Shown piece by piece: positions 1 to 6,820 of a DNA stretch of 17,862 nt (positions are counted from its first letter, which is position 1; each line of letters begins with the position of its first letter). Position numbers and translations under genes: made by a program. The stretch lies in contig LKNH01000019.1 of assembly GCA_001564135.1 (NCBI GenBank), positions 1-17,862 of the forward strand. Direction: 5' to 3'. This stretch comes from Halobacteriaceae archaeon Tc-Br11_E2g27 (GTDB lineage Archaea; Halobacteriota; Halobacteria; Halobacteriales; Haloarculaceae). The notes under the pieces are model-generated. The model did not search any database. It was not told the origin of the DNA and was given only the letters and a program-made list of their open reading frames with translations.

Positions 1-2
1 CC

Positions 3-593
3 TACAACGAACAGGTGACCGACGCTTTCGCCACGTTCCGGCGGGAGCGCTCTGCCCGTGAGGTGCTTTCGTTCCTGGATACGACGACAGCCTATCCGCT
101 CGTCCCCTTCGAAAAACCGCCGGCGGAGTTGTACTCGTTCGTTCAGGACAACCCGGTTGGGGACGAACCACTGTCGAAGCTCGTCGACTATGCGGACTAC
201 TCGCGGTCGAAACTCGACCACTACGTCGACAACCCGGACCAGCTCAAACACATCGTTGGCGGGCAGAAAGTATTTTTGTCGGGACTCGACAGCGAGCCAC
301 TACGGATTGACTGGCCGCCGCCATCCGCAGACAAGCTACGGTATCGCTGTCGCGAACTCACGGCGGTCGTAAACCGACTCGACCAGGATGTGGTTGAAAC
401 GCTCCGAGCGGTTGAGCAGTTACCGCGAGAGACCAACTATGACCAGCTCCGCAACAGCGTCATGGCCAAGGAATCATTGACCGACGAGGAGCGAAAGCGA
501 ATACAGGAGGAGGATATCGAGACACAGCTTTCGGAAGCACGCGAGCAAAAAGCACGGTTTATCGACGCGCTCGAAGCAGCACCCAAAAAGTGA
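3..593 (+). CDS. Unidentified acidic helical protein, 3' part
   Basis: The reading frame is open to the window edge, so the gene very probably begins upstream. The GTG at 15 is internal, because the frame also reads Y-N-E-Q before it. The visible part, about 196 residues, is hydrophilic and has no membrane segment or signal peptide. Its middle (about residues 110-145 and 155-190) is rich in charged residues with heptad-like spacing and is probably helical or coiled coil, for example around LTAVVNRLDQDVVETLRAV and EEDIETQLSEAREQKARF. The gene ends 14 nt before the stop of the convergent opsin-like gene. I do not recognise a family and assign no function. That it is a genuine gene is supported by the long frame, acidic composition and codon use like its neighbours. 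Confidence 0.75.
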   Translation, partial: YNEQVTDAFATFRRERSAREVLSFLDTTTAYPLVPFEKPPAELYSFVQDNPVGDEPLSKLVDYADYSRSKLDHYVDNPDQLKHIVGGQKVFLSGLDSEPLRIDWPPPSADKLRYRCRELTAVVNRLDQDVVETLRAVEQLPRETNYDQLRNSVMAKESLTDEERKRIQEEDIETQLSEAREQKARFIDALEAAPKK

Positions 594-607
594 GATCACT
601 CCGTCAG

Positions 608-1333
608 TTATCCTTCCGCATTCTCTTGTGAAGAGAACGTGACATCCGCTGGTTCAGCGGTTTCCTCCGCCGCAAAGATGCTTAGACTGGAGAGCGTCAA
701 CAGCGAGATACCCGCCATAAGGACGAGGTCGATATACCCCGCACCGACCGAAGAAACAAACGGCGTCAACAGCCCAAGAACCTGCTCGGAGGCCGCGGAG
801 GTGAGAATCAGCGCACCGTAACAGAGGACAAACAGGTTGCGGAGTTTCACGAAAAGCAACCGCCGCTCGCCACTACACTCACGTGCGTGCGCGTTCAGCG
901 GGCCGTAGAGCAGATAACACACGCCAACAAAAAAGCCGAGACCGATAGCGGTTACCAGCGACTCCAGCGCACCGGTGAGAAACCACGAAATGAGCTGTGT
1001 CCACAGCGTTGCGAGGATAAAGCCGGCGACAAGTATTGTCCGTTTGGCCGAAAGCGAAACGGCCTCACGAATAATGTATGTAAACGAAAGGACAGCGGCC
1101 GAATAGCCGAAAAAGCGGGTGACAGACTGTTCACGGCCTGCGGTTTCGTAGGTCCACACTTCGAGATGCATAAGCAAATAGGCACCACCCATCGCAATCA
1201 CTGGCACGGAAGCAATTGCTGCCATCCGTCGCTGTCCCCCCGCCGAGCGAGCGATAGTTGGCAAAAGCGCAACCCAGATGAGGCCCAATACGCCCGAGAC
1301 AACTAGATAGACCGTCGTGTCTGGTGCAACCAT
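608..1333 (-). CDS. Microbial-opsin homologue lacking the retinal lysine
   Basis: 241 residues with seven hydrophobic segments, the length and topology of archaeal rhodopsins. By eye, helix B (IAMGGAYLLM) resembles IAAVAYVVM of sensory rhodopsin II. R73 in helix C matches Arg82 of bacteriorhodopsin, the LRN at 164-166 matches its LRN before helix F, and helix G (D202 to F220) matches its D212 to F230 segment without a gap. The Schiff-base lysine position is M206, and helix G contains no lysine at all. The Asp85 and Asp96 positions are G76 and I87; Trp86 is Y77. It therefore should not bind retinal covalently or pump protons in the usual way. A TATA-like box about 27 nt upstream of the ATG suggests a leaderless transcript. 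It lies 58 nt downstream of a KaiC-like gene on the same strand. Family membership is well supported; its function is unknown. Confidence 0.85.
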   Translation of the reverse strand: MVAPDTTVYLVVSGVLGLIWVALLPTIARSAGGQRRMAAIASVPVIAMGGAYLLMHLEVWTYETAGREQSVTRFFGYSAAVLSFTYIIREAVSLSAKRTILVAGFILATLWTQLISWFLTGALESLVTAIGLGFFVGVCYLLYGPLNAHARECSGERRLLFVKLRNLFVLCYGALILTSAASEQVLGLLTPFVSSVGAGYIDLVLMAGISLLTLSSLSIFAAEETAEPADVTFSSQENAEG

Positions 1334-1356
1334 ATGCTGACCGAAACAGGGCGGTC

Positions 1357-1364
1357 ACTTAAAT
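1357..1364 (-). promoter_or_regulatory. TATA-like box of the opsin-like gene
   Basis: On the minus strand this reads ATTTAAGT, within an AT-rich stretch (1357-1371) in otherwise GC-rich DNA. Its centre is about 27 nt upstream of the ATG at 1333, the spacing expected for a haloarchaeal leaderless transcript. The opsin-like gene may therefore be transcribed independently of the KaiC-like gene upstream. Confidence 0.55.
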
Positions 1365-1391
1365 TATATTGCATGAGGAGACTCGGCAGCG

Positions 1392-2657
1392 TCAGAAGAT
1401 ATTCGCCTGCTGATAGACGGAAATACCCTCCTCAGTGAGGTCGTATGGTTTCGTCTCCCGTGAGTGGTTGGCGTTACGGATTTTCTGTATTTCGACGGCA
1501 AGTCGTGTCTCCTGCATATCGCCCCGGATATACCGGAGAACGAACACCGCATCGGTCAGATACTCAATAATACCGTGGCGGGAGGCGTACGGATTTGTCT
1601 CGCTCGCCTCGCTCGTCAGGAAGGTGGTGACGCCGGCTTTCTTGAGCGACCGAGTGAAATCGAAGACTTCAGTTCGGCGTTTGGCGACGTTATCATACAT
1701 CATCTCAAGCAGCGAAACCGAGTCGAGAACAAGCCGGTCAGCGCCGAAATCCTGAATAAGTTTGGGCAGTTCCGCCTGAATGTTATCGAGGCTGTTTGCC
1801 ATCTCAACGGGGTCCAAATCGACGATGGCGAGCATATCCTTTTCCTCGTACTCGGCAAAATCCCAGCCCCACTCGTTGCCAGTTGCAATAATCGCTTCGT
1901 GGCTCTGTTCGAGCGTGATAAAGACGCCTTTTTCACCCTGTTGTAAGCCATGGTGGAGAAACTGTAACCCAAATGTAGTCTTTCCGGTCCCGGCGCTTCC
2001 AATGACGACCATCAGATGTCGGCGGGGGATACCACCCTGAATCATCTGGTCAAGGCCGTCGATACCGAGGTCAAGCCGGGGGATATCCGACTCGAAATCG
2101 TCATCGGAGAAATCCTCATCGCCCGCCCCTGCGGTCTCGAACGCACTGGCAAAGCCGTCGTCATCAAACAACCCATCCGAATCGGCGTCGGTCGAATCAG
2201 CCCATGAACTGCTGGGTTGCTGTGTTTCCGACTCGGCGGACGATTGTGCCATCGTCTCACCGAATCCCTCTGTTTCACCCGTCCCAAACGGGTCGTCATC
2301 AGCCGTCTCAGTCCCTGTCTCAAACGCCTCGGAAGCGTCCGCTGGGTCCGTCCACGGACCCTCATCATCAGTAGCAGTCGTCTCCGGTTCGTCGTCAGTG
2401 ACCTCCGTCATCCACGAATCGGCGTCGCTCTTATCATCGTCTGTCCGTTCAAATGACTCCGTTTCCTCGTCGTCTGTCGGTTCAGACGGCTCCGTCTCTC
2501 CATCGTCTGTCGGTTCAAGCGACTCCGTCTCGCTTTCAGCAGCCCCATCGATAGCCGCCGACGAATCAGCTGTCTCGGCCGCTTCCGTCGACGACTGGCG
2601 GGCCTCCTTGAGCCCCTGTTCGAACCAGTCATCGTCGGCATCTTCCTGTTCGCTCAT
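1392..2657 (-). CDS. Single-domain KaiC-like ATPase with acidic N-terminal tail
   Basis: 421 residues. Residues 1-190 are a low-complexity tail dominated by Asp, Glu, Ser and Thr, with no recognisable fold. From about 191 a single KaiC/RecA-type domain begins: the entry LDLGIDGLDQMIQGGIP, Walker A GSAGTGKTT (220-228), the catalytic-Glu region FITLEQ (E250; the second Glu usual in KaiC is Q251), and Walker B RLVLDS (D312). The second KaiC domain and its phosphorylation site are absent, so this is a haloarchaeal KaiC-like signalling ATPase and not a clock KaiC. It probably binds and hydrolyses ATP as an oligomer in the cytoplasm. It is divergent from the rhomboid gene and followed on the same strand by the opsin-like gene. 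The ATG at 2657 is the first start in frame; only a weak CATAAG lies upstream, about 20 nt away. Confidence 0.88.
   Translation of the reverse strand: MSEQEDADDDWFEQGLKEARQSSTEAAETADSSAAIDGAAESETESLEPTDDGETEPSEPTDDEETESFERTDDDKSDADSWMTEVTDDEPETTATDDEGPWTDPADASEAFETGTETADDDPFGTGETEGFGETMAQSSAESETQQPSSSWADSTDADSDGLFDDDGFASAFETAGAGDEDFSDDDFESDIPRLDLGIDGLDQMIQGGIPRRHLMVVIGSAGTGKTTFGLQFLHHGLQQGEKGVFITLEQSHEAIIATGNEWGWDFAEYEEKDMLAIVDLDPVEMANSLDNIQAELPKLIQDFGADRLVLDSVSLLEMMYDNVAKRRTEVFDFTRSLKKAGVTTFLTSEASETNPYASRHGIIEYLTDAVFVLRYIRGDMQETRLAVEIQKIRNANHSRETKPYDLTEEGISVYQQANIF
2436..2534 (-). repeat. Three 33-bp tandem repeats inside the KaiC-like gene
   Basis: The unit containing CGTCTGTCGGTTCA (plus strand) recurs with starts at 2438, 2471 and 2504, an exact 33-bp period. 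It encodes three degenerate 11-residue units of the type SEPTDDEETE in the acidic tail (about residues 46-79). The copies differ at several positions, mostly silent or conservative. Confidence 0.7.
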
Positions 2658-2768
2658 TATCGTTGACCTGTGGGCTTATGTGGTGGTTGTCGCCCGAAGG
2701 GATTAACGTTGGCCCCAAGTGGTATCCAAGCACAACCTCTTTGCGGGGGCCTTCCCAACAGTGGAACA

Positions 2769-3692
2769 ATGGCTGAGTGTGACGTTTGCGGCGAGCAGGT
2801 CAGTATGCCGTATCAGTGCCGTCACTGCGGCGGAACGTTCTGTGCCGACCATCGGCTGCCTGAATCACACGACTGTCCGGGGCTGAAACAGTGGGAGCAG
2901 TCGGGGCCAGTCTTTGACAGCGGGTTCGATGACTCGCTCGCGACCGGGAACAAAAGCGAGGGAATCGCTGCCAAACTGGGAATTGATACTGGACCAGGCG
3001 GCCCGCTAGCGTATTTCCGCGGGAATATGACCTACGTCTTTCTTGGCTTGATGTGGGTAACGTTCCTGTTGCAGACACTTGTTCTCGGGTTTGCCCCCGG
3101 CATCCACGATAGCTTATTCGTGTTCTCACCAGAGAACCCCTTCTACGTCTGGACATGGGTCACCTCTATTTTCGCTCACGGTGGCGTGTTACACATCGTC
3201 TTCAACAGCATCGTCATCTACTTTTTCGGCCGACTGGTCGAACAGTATCTTGGCTGGCAGAAGTTCGCCGCTCTGTTTATCGTCAGCGGCGTGCTCGCTG
3301 GTGGCGGTCAGGTGCTGTCGAATATGCTCATCGACGTACCAATCGGTGTCGTCGGAGCCAGTGGTGCAGCCCTTGCATTGCTTGGCGTCCTCACCGTCCT
3401 TAATCCGAACCTGACCGTCTATCTCTATTTCATTCTCCCCCTCCCAATCTGGGTTCTTAGCGGCGGTACCGTCGCTATCAGTCTCTTTCTTATTATTGGC
3501 GGTGACCCCGGTGCTGGCGGTATTGCACACATGGCCCACCTCGTAGGAATCCTCATCGGGCTCGCGTACGGAAAACACGTCAGCGGGAGCGTCCGAATTC
3601 CGAATCAACTGCAATTCGGTGGCGGTGGCCCTGGCGGTGGGATGCCCCCAGGGCCTGGCGGTCCAGGCGGCCCCGGTCGAGGACGGTTCTGA
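2769..3692 (+). CDS. Rhomboid intramembrane serine protease with AN1-type zinc finger
   Basis: 307 residues from the ATG at 2769. The frame is open further upstream, but the zinc finger begins directly at this Met. Residues 4-36 form an AN1-type finger (C4, C7, C17, C20, C25, H28, H34, C36). A hydrophilic linker leads to about six membrane segments from residue 88. Rhomboid signatures are complete: H142 and N146 in HIVFN, the nucleophile S198 in GASGA, and H257 in AHLVG. The Ser-His dyad cleaves membrane proteins within the bilayer. A Gly/Pro-rich tail (284-305) ends the protein. Its stop shares one base with the start of endonuclease V, so the two are co-transcribed and probably translationally coupled. 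The substrate is unknown; the finger could recruit a ubiquitin-like (SAMP) or other protein partner, which is inference. Confidence 0.92.
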   Translation: MAECDVCGEQVSMPYQCRHCGGTFCADHRLPESHDCPGLKQWEQSGPVFDSGFDDSLATGNKSEGIAAKLGIDTGPGGPLAYFRGNMTYVFLGLMWVTFLLQTLVLGFAPGIHDSLFVFSPENPFYVWTWVTSIFAHGGVLHIVFNSIVIYFFGRLVEQYLGWQKFAALFIVSGVLAGGGQVLSNMLIDVPIGVVGASGAALALLGVLTVLNPNLTVYLYFILPLPIWVLSGGTVAISLFLIIGGDPGAGGIAHMAHLVGILIGLAYGKHVSGSVRIPNQLQFGGGGPGGGMPPGPGGPGGPGRGRF

Positions 3693-4441
3693 TGGGTCTC
3701 TCGGTCGTCCGACCGGAGTTTGTGCCCGACTCTTCGTTGACTCACCAGGAAATGGAATCGCTGCAGCGTGAGATTAGCGACGCCGCCATATTTCAGGATG
3801 GATTCGATGGCACAGCGTTGACTGCCGAGAACACAGGGTCCCAACCAATCGTCGCCGGCATTGACCAGGCGTTTGACGCCGACCAGGCCACCAGCGCAAT
3901 CGTCGTGATGCAAAACGGGAACGTCATCGAGCGCACGCACGCGACCACAGAGGCGGTGATTCCATACATTCCGGGCTTACTGAGTTTCCGGGAAGGAAAC
4001 TCGATACTTGAAGCGTTGGAGACACTCGACACGAGTCCCGACCTCCTGCTGGTTGATGGCAGCGGCCGCATCCACTTTCGGGAGGCGGGGCTTGCAACCC
4101 ACATCGGGGTCACGGTGGACTGTCCAGCTATCGGCGTTGCAAAATCCCTGCTGTGTGGGCACCCGACCAGTTCGCTTTCGGAACCACTCCCGGAAGGGGC
4201 GACAGTACCCATCGAGGCTGATGATTCGGTGACTGCCCCAACTGGAACGGTCATCGGCTATGCCGTCCAGACACGACAGTACGACTCCGGGAACCGGTAT
4301 ATCAATCCGCTGTATGTCAGCCCGGGCCATCGTGTGAACGCCGAAACTGCTGCCTCGCTCGTCCAGCAGTGCACGCAGGGATACAAACTCCCGGAGCCGA
4401 TTCGGCTGGCCGACCAGTATGCCGGGGAACTGACGAGTTAA
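3692..4441 (+). CDS. nfi: Endonuclease V (deoxyinosine 3' endonuclease)
   Basis: 249 residues, close to the bacterial and archaeal family length plus a short N-terminal extension. Endonuclease V nicks DNA one phosphodiester 3' of deoxyinosine and so starts repair of deaminated adenine. Expected motifs are in order: GIDQAF with metal ligand D58, YIPGLLSFRE with wedge tyrosine Y92 and ligand E101, LLVDGSG with D122 followed by H128, and GVAKS with K151. The ATG at 3692 uses the last base of the rhomboid stop codon (TGATG). No separate promoter is needed. The link with a membrane protease is probably operon convenience; I see no mechanistic connection. Confidence 0.94.
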   Translation: MGLSVVRPEFVPDSSLTHQEMESLQREISDAAIFQDGFDGTALTAENTGSQPIVAGIDQAFDADQATSAIVVMQNGNVIERTHATTEAVIPYIPGLLSFREGNSILEALETLDTSPDLLLVDGSGRIHFREAGLATHIGVTVDCPAIGVAKSLLCGHPTSSLSEPLPEGATVPIEADDSVTAPTGTVIGYAVQTRQYDSGNRYINPLYVSPGHRVNAETAASLVQQCTQGYKLPEPIRLADQYAGELTS

Positions 4442-4468
4442 TCAGAGAACACAACGTAACAGTAGTGC

Positions 4469-4478
4469 TTATTACTTA
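4469..4478 (+). promoter_or_regulatory. TATA-like box of the thiDN gene
   Basis: TTATTACTTA is centred about 25 nt before the ATG at 4498, in a locally AT-rich stretch between the endonuclease V stop and this gene. It supports the ATG over the in-frame TTG at 4480, which would lie too close to the box. No TPP riboswitch fold fits in this short gap. Confidence 0.5.
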
Positions 4479-4497
4479 GTTGTACATCACAGTAATT

Positions 4498-5931
4498 ATG
4501 GAGCAAAACGCCCCTCGACAGCCGGCACCGACCAGCCAGCCAGTCGCCCTGACAGTTGCCGGAAGCGACTCGGGGGGTGGGGCAGGCATTCAGGCAGACC
4601 TGAAAACGATGGAAGCAGCGGGGGTGTTCGGAACAAGTGTCGTGACGAGCGTCACTGCCCAACATACGCAAGGGGTCGAATCGACACACATTCTGCCAGC
4701 CGAAGAAGTCGATGCACAGCTGTCGGCCGTCTTTTCCGATTTCGACATCCGAGCATTGAAGACGGGAATGCTGGCAACTGCGGAACTCGTCGAACTCGTC
4801 ACCGAGTGGGTCCAGTCACAGGAGATTCCGGCGGTCGTTGACCCGGTGATGGTGGCGGCCACAGGCGACCGACTGCTTGAACCGGATGCGGAACAGGCGT
4901 ACAAACGGCTCATCGAGGCGGCGACACTGGTCACGCCGAACGCTGACGAAGCGGCAGTGCTGACAGATATCGAACCGGAGACATCGTCCGACCTGCAGTC
5001 CGCGGGCAAGCAGTTGTGTGAGATGGGGGCCGACGCTGCGCTGGTCAAGGGTGGGCATCTTTCCGGAGAGCAGGTGACTGATGTGTTCGTATCAGCCACG
5101 ACAGCGGACCAAAGTGCCGCAAATGCAGGCGAGGGAGACTATACGTCCCGACAGTTCACCCATCCACGAATCGAGGGTGCCGCGACGCACGGCTCCGGCT
5201 GTACGCTTGCGAGTGCAATCACGGCACAGTTAGCACAGGGAACCACCCTGGAGAAGGCAGTCAAGCGTGGCATCGAACAGCTCTCCCGAGCAATCCGCTA
5301 TCACCATGCGGTCGGCAGCGGCGGTGCGGTACATCACAGCGCAACACAGCAAGAACGAGCCGGCCGAACCGAGACAATTGCAGCAGTCGAGCGGTGTCTC
5401 CGGCAACTGCACCAGTTTCAGTGGCAAACCGAGGGACTACTCGACGCTATCGTTCCCGAAGTTGGGATGCAGATTGCAGGAGCAACGCCATATGCAGAAC
5501 GTGTCGAAGAAATTGCGGCAATCGACGGCCGGATAACTCGGACGAGCATGAGGATTCGCGAAACACGCGGTGTCAGATTCGGTGCATCAAGTCACATCGC
5601 CCGGTTGTTGTTGACCGCGCGGGAGTTCGACCCATCCCTCCGGTTTGCGGCAAACTGTCGGTACGACAACCGTATTGATGCAGTACTTGCCGAGCAAGAC
5701 TGGGCCATCGCTTCGTTCGACCGCACAGCAGAACCCACTGCCGAGGAGGAGAACTCGACAATGTCGTGGGGAACCAAACGAGCGTTCGAGTCGGTCGCTG
5801 AGACACCGGTCGCTATTGTGGATGACGGCGCACACGGTAAAGAGCCGATGACGCGGTTGCTCGCGACCGATGCGGAGACGCTCGCTGACCGGCTGTGTAC
5901 GATTGCATCGCGCGTTGCAGCCGAGCAGTAA
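4498..5931 (+). CDS. thiDN: Bifunctional HMP/HMP-P kinase and thiamine-phosphate synthase (ThiD-ThiN)
   Basis: 477 residues. Residues 15-280 are the ThiD kinase, which phosphorylates hydroxymethylpyrimidine twice. It shows VAGSDSGGGAGIQAD at the substrate site, KTGM at 88-91, VDPVMVAATG at 114-123, TPNADEA at 146-152, and the GSGC anion hole with C235. Residues 295-475 are a ThiN domain, the archaeal replacement for ThiE, which joins HMP-PP to the thiazole phosphate. Its core is GRITRTSMRIRETRG followed by FGASSHIA and the RYDNRID segment. The fusion is the usual archaeal arrangement. The ATG at 4498 is preferred over TTG 4480 because a TATA-like box sits about 25 nt upstream of it. The gene appears to be transcribed alone. 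Confidence 0.93.
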   Translation: MEQNAPRQPAPTSQPVALTVAGSDSGGGAGIQADLKTMEAAGVFGTSVVTSVTAQHTQGVESTHILPAEEVDAQLSAVFSDFDIRALKTGMLATAELVELVTEWVQSQEIPAVVDPVMVAATGDRLLEPDAEQAYKRLIEAATLVTPNADEAAVLTDIEPETSSDLQSAGKQLCEMGADAALVKGGHLSGEQVTDVFVSATTADQSAANAGEGDYTSRQFTHPRIEGAATHGSGCTLASAITAQLAQGTTLEKAVKRGIEQLSRAIRYHHAVGSGGAVHHSATQQERAGRTETIAAVERCLRQLHQFQWQTEGLLDAIVPEVGMQIAGATPYAERVEEIAAIDGRITRTSMRIRETRGVRFGASSHIARLLLTAREFDPSLRFAANCRYDNRIDAVLAEQDWAIASFDRTAEPTAEEENSTMSWGTKRAFESVAETPVAIVDDGAHGKEPMTRLLATDAETLADRLCTIASRVAAEQ

Positions 5932-5977
5932 ATCAGTGAACGACGGAAAATACTATTTCGGGGGGAACCACCGGTTC

Positions 5978-5986
5978 AATTTTAAT
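5978..5986 (+). promoter_or_regulatory. TATA-like box of the metallo-hydrolase gene
   Basis: AATTTTAAT is centred about 27 nt upstream of the ATG at 6009. An alternative in-frame ATG at 5985 lies inside this box, so transcription starting from it could not include that codon. This points to 6009 as the start of a leaderless message. Confidence 0.6.
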
Positions 5987-6008
5987 GACAGCCATCAAAA
6001 AGTATGCT

Positions 6009-6695
6009 ATGGTAACTCGTCTCTCGGAGACAATCTGGTGGGTTGATTTCCCCGGTGTCAACGCGTATCTCGTCGATGATGACGTATTGACGCTCGTCGA
6101 TGCCGGGCCGCCACTCTATACCCATCGTCTCGTCAACGCAATCACACAGGCAGGGGGAGCGCTCTCAAGCGTTGAACGAATCCTCATCACACATTATGAT
6201 TTCGACCACGTCGGTGCACTTGGAAAGCTCAAAGCCCTCGATGCGCCGGTGTATATCGGTCGTGCTGATGCGCCGTATCTCACGGGCGACCGCAAACCGA
6301 GCATCCGTTCACAAAAAGGGCTCTTCCATCGGGCGGCACACTGGGCGATTGACCTTCCCGACCTGCCCATTGTGCCGATTGACGATGGAAAGCAACTCGG
6401 GAGTTTTACCGCGTATCATACCCCCGGTCACACGCCTGGCCATATGGTCTACATCAGCGAGGAGCACGATGTCGGCTTTCTGGGCGATATCGTCTGGGAA
6501 CGCCGCGGAACCATCGACACGATTCCATGGTTCCTCTGTGAAGATTACGAACGGACGAAACAGTCGCTTGTCGACCTTGCAGGACACGTTCCGCCGTTCG
6601 AGATTGTCTGTCCCGGCCACGGCGTCCCATTTACCGAGAGAGGCCGCGACCGACTGCAAGCGTCTGCAGACAGCGTGACTGTCAAAAGCGTCTGA
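6009..6695 (+). CDS. Metallo-beta-lactamase-fold hydrolase, HxDxDH variant
   Basis: 228 residues from ATG 6009, without signal peptide or membrane segment, so cytoplasmic. The fold is shown by LVDAGP (30-34), the metal motif THYDFDHVG (61-69), HTPGHTPGH with H141, the aspartate D160 in FLGDI, and CPGHG with H204. The usual HxHxDH reads H62-Y-D64-F-D66-H67, so the second histidine is an aspartate. This variant occurs in other single-domain members of the superfamily and does not by itself mean loss of activity. The substrate cannot be told from sequence; glyoxalase II-like thioesterase or lactonase activities are typical. The gene is monocistronic, with its own TATA box. Confidence 0.87.
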   Translation: MVTRLSETIWWVDFPGVNAYLVDDDVLTLVDAGPPLYTHRLVNAITQAGGALSSVERILITHYDFDHVGALGKLKALDAPVYIGRADAPYLTGDRKPSIRSQKGLFHRAAHWAIDLPDLPIVPIDDGKQLGSFTAYHTPGHTPGHMVYISEEHDVGFLGDIVWERRGTIDTIPWFLCEDYERTKQSLVDLAGHVPPFEIVCPGHGVPFTERGRDRLQASADSVTVKSV

Positions 6696-6703
6696 TTTAA
6701 TAA

Positions 6704-6778
6704 CCTTTGAAGGAAATATTCAGTTGATTTTGTTCCCTTGAAGGTATTATTCTGGAAAGATTTTCTTTCCTTTGAGGG
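6704..6778. repeat. Three spaced CCYTTGARGG near-palindromes
   Basis: Copies are CCTTTGAAGG at 6704-6713, CCCTTGAAGG at 6735-6744 and CCTTTGAGGG at 6769-6778, with start-to-start distances of 31 and 34 bp, near three helical turns. Each is close to a dyad (CCTT-TG-AAGG), and the flanking bases extend this to TTCCYTTGARGGAA in the third copy. They fill the 125-bp AT-rich gap between the convergent hydrolase and threonine aldolase genes. Protein binding sites or transcript-end structures are both possible. Confidence 0.6.
6754..6770. terminator. Perfect hairpin between convergent genes
   Basis: GGAAAG (6754-6759) and CTTTCC (6765-6770) are perfectly complementary around a 5-nt ATTTT loop. The second arm runs into the third near-palindrome at 6769. 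Position between two convergent 3' ends suggests a role in transcript ends; no experimental support is visible. Confidence 0.35.
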
Positions 6779-6820
6779 AATGATGTACCCAAGAGTAGTT
6801 ATCTCTGCAGGCCGACAGTT

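Noticed and set aside
887..1306. 139-codon plus-strand frame opposite the opsin-like gene
   Set aside because: It is antisense to a well-supported gene, has basic, cysteine-rich composition unlike haloarchaeal proteins, and resembles no family.
2436..2534. Regular 33-bp repeats as a possible CRISPR array
   Set aside because: There are only three degenerate copies with no unique spacers, they are in frame within a coding sequence, and no cas gene is nearby.
2709..2718. TTGGCCCCAA dyad between the KaiC-like and rhomboid genes
   Set aside because: Four-base arms are expected by chance in GC-rich DNA and there is no second copy.
4441..4497. TPP riboswitch upstream of the thiamine gene
   Set aside because: Only 57 bp separate the stop and the start, the conserved THI-box bases are absent, and the promoter takes most of this space.
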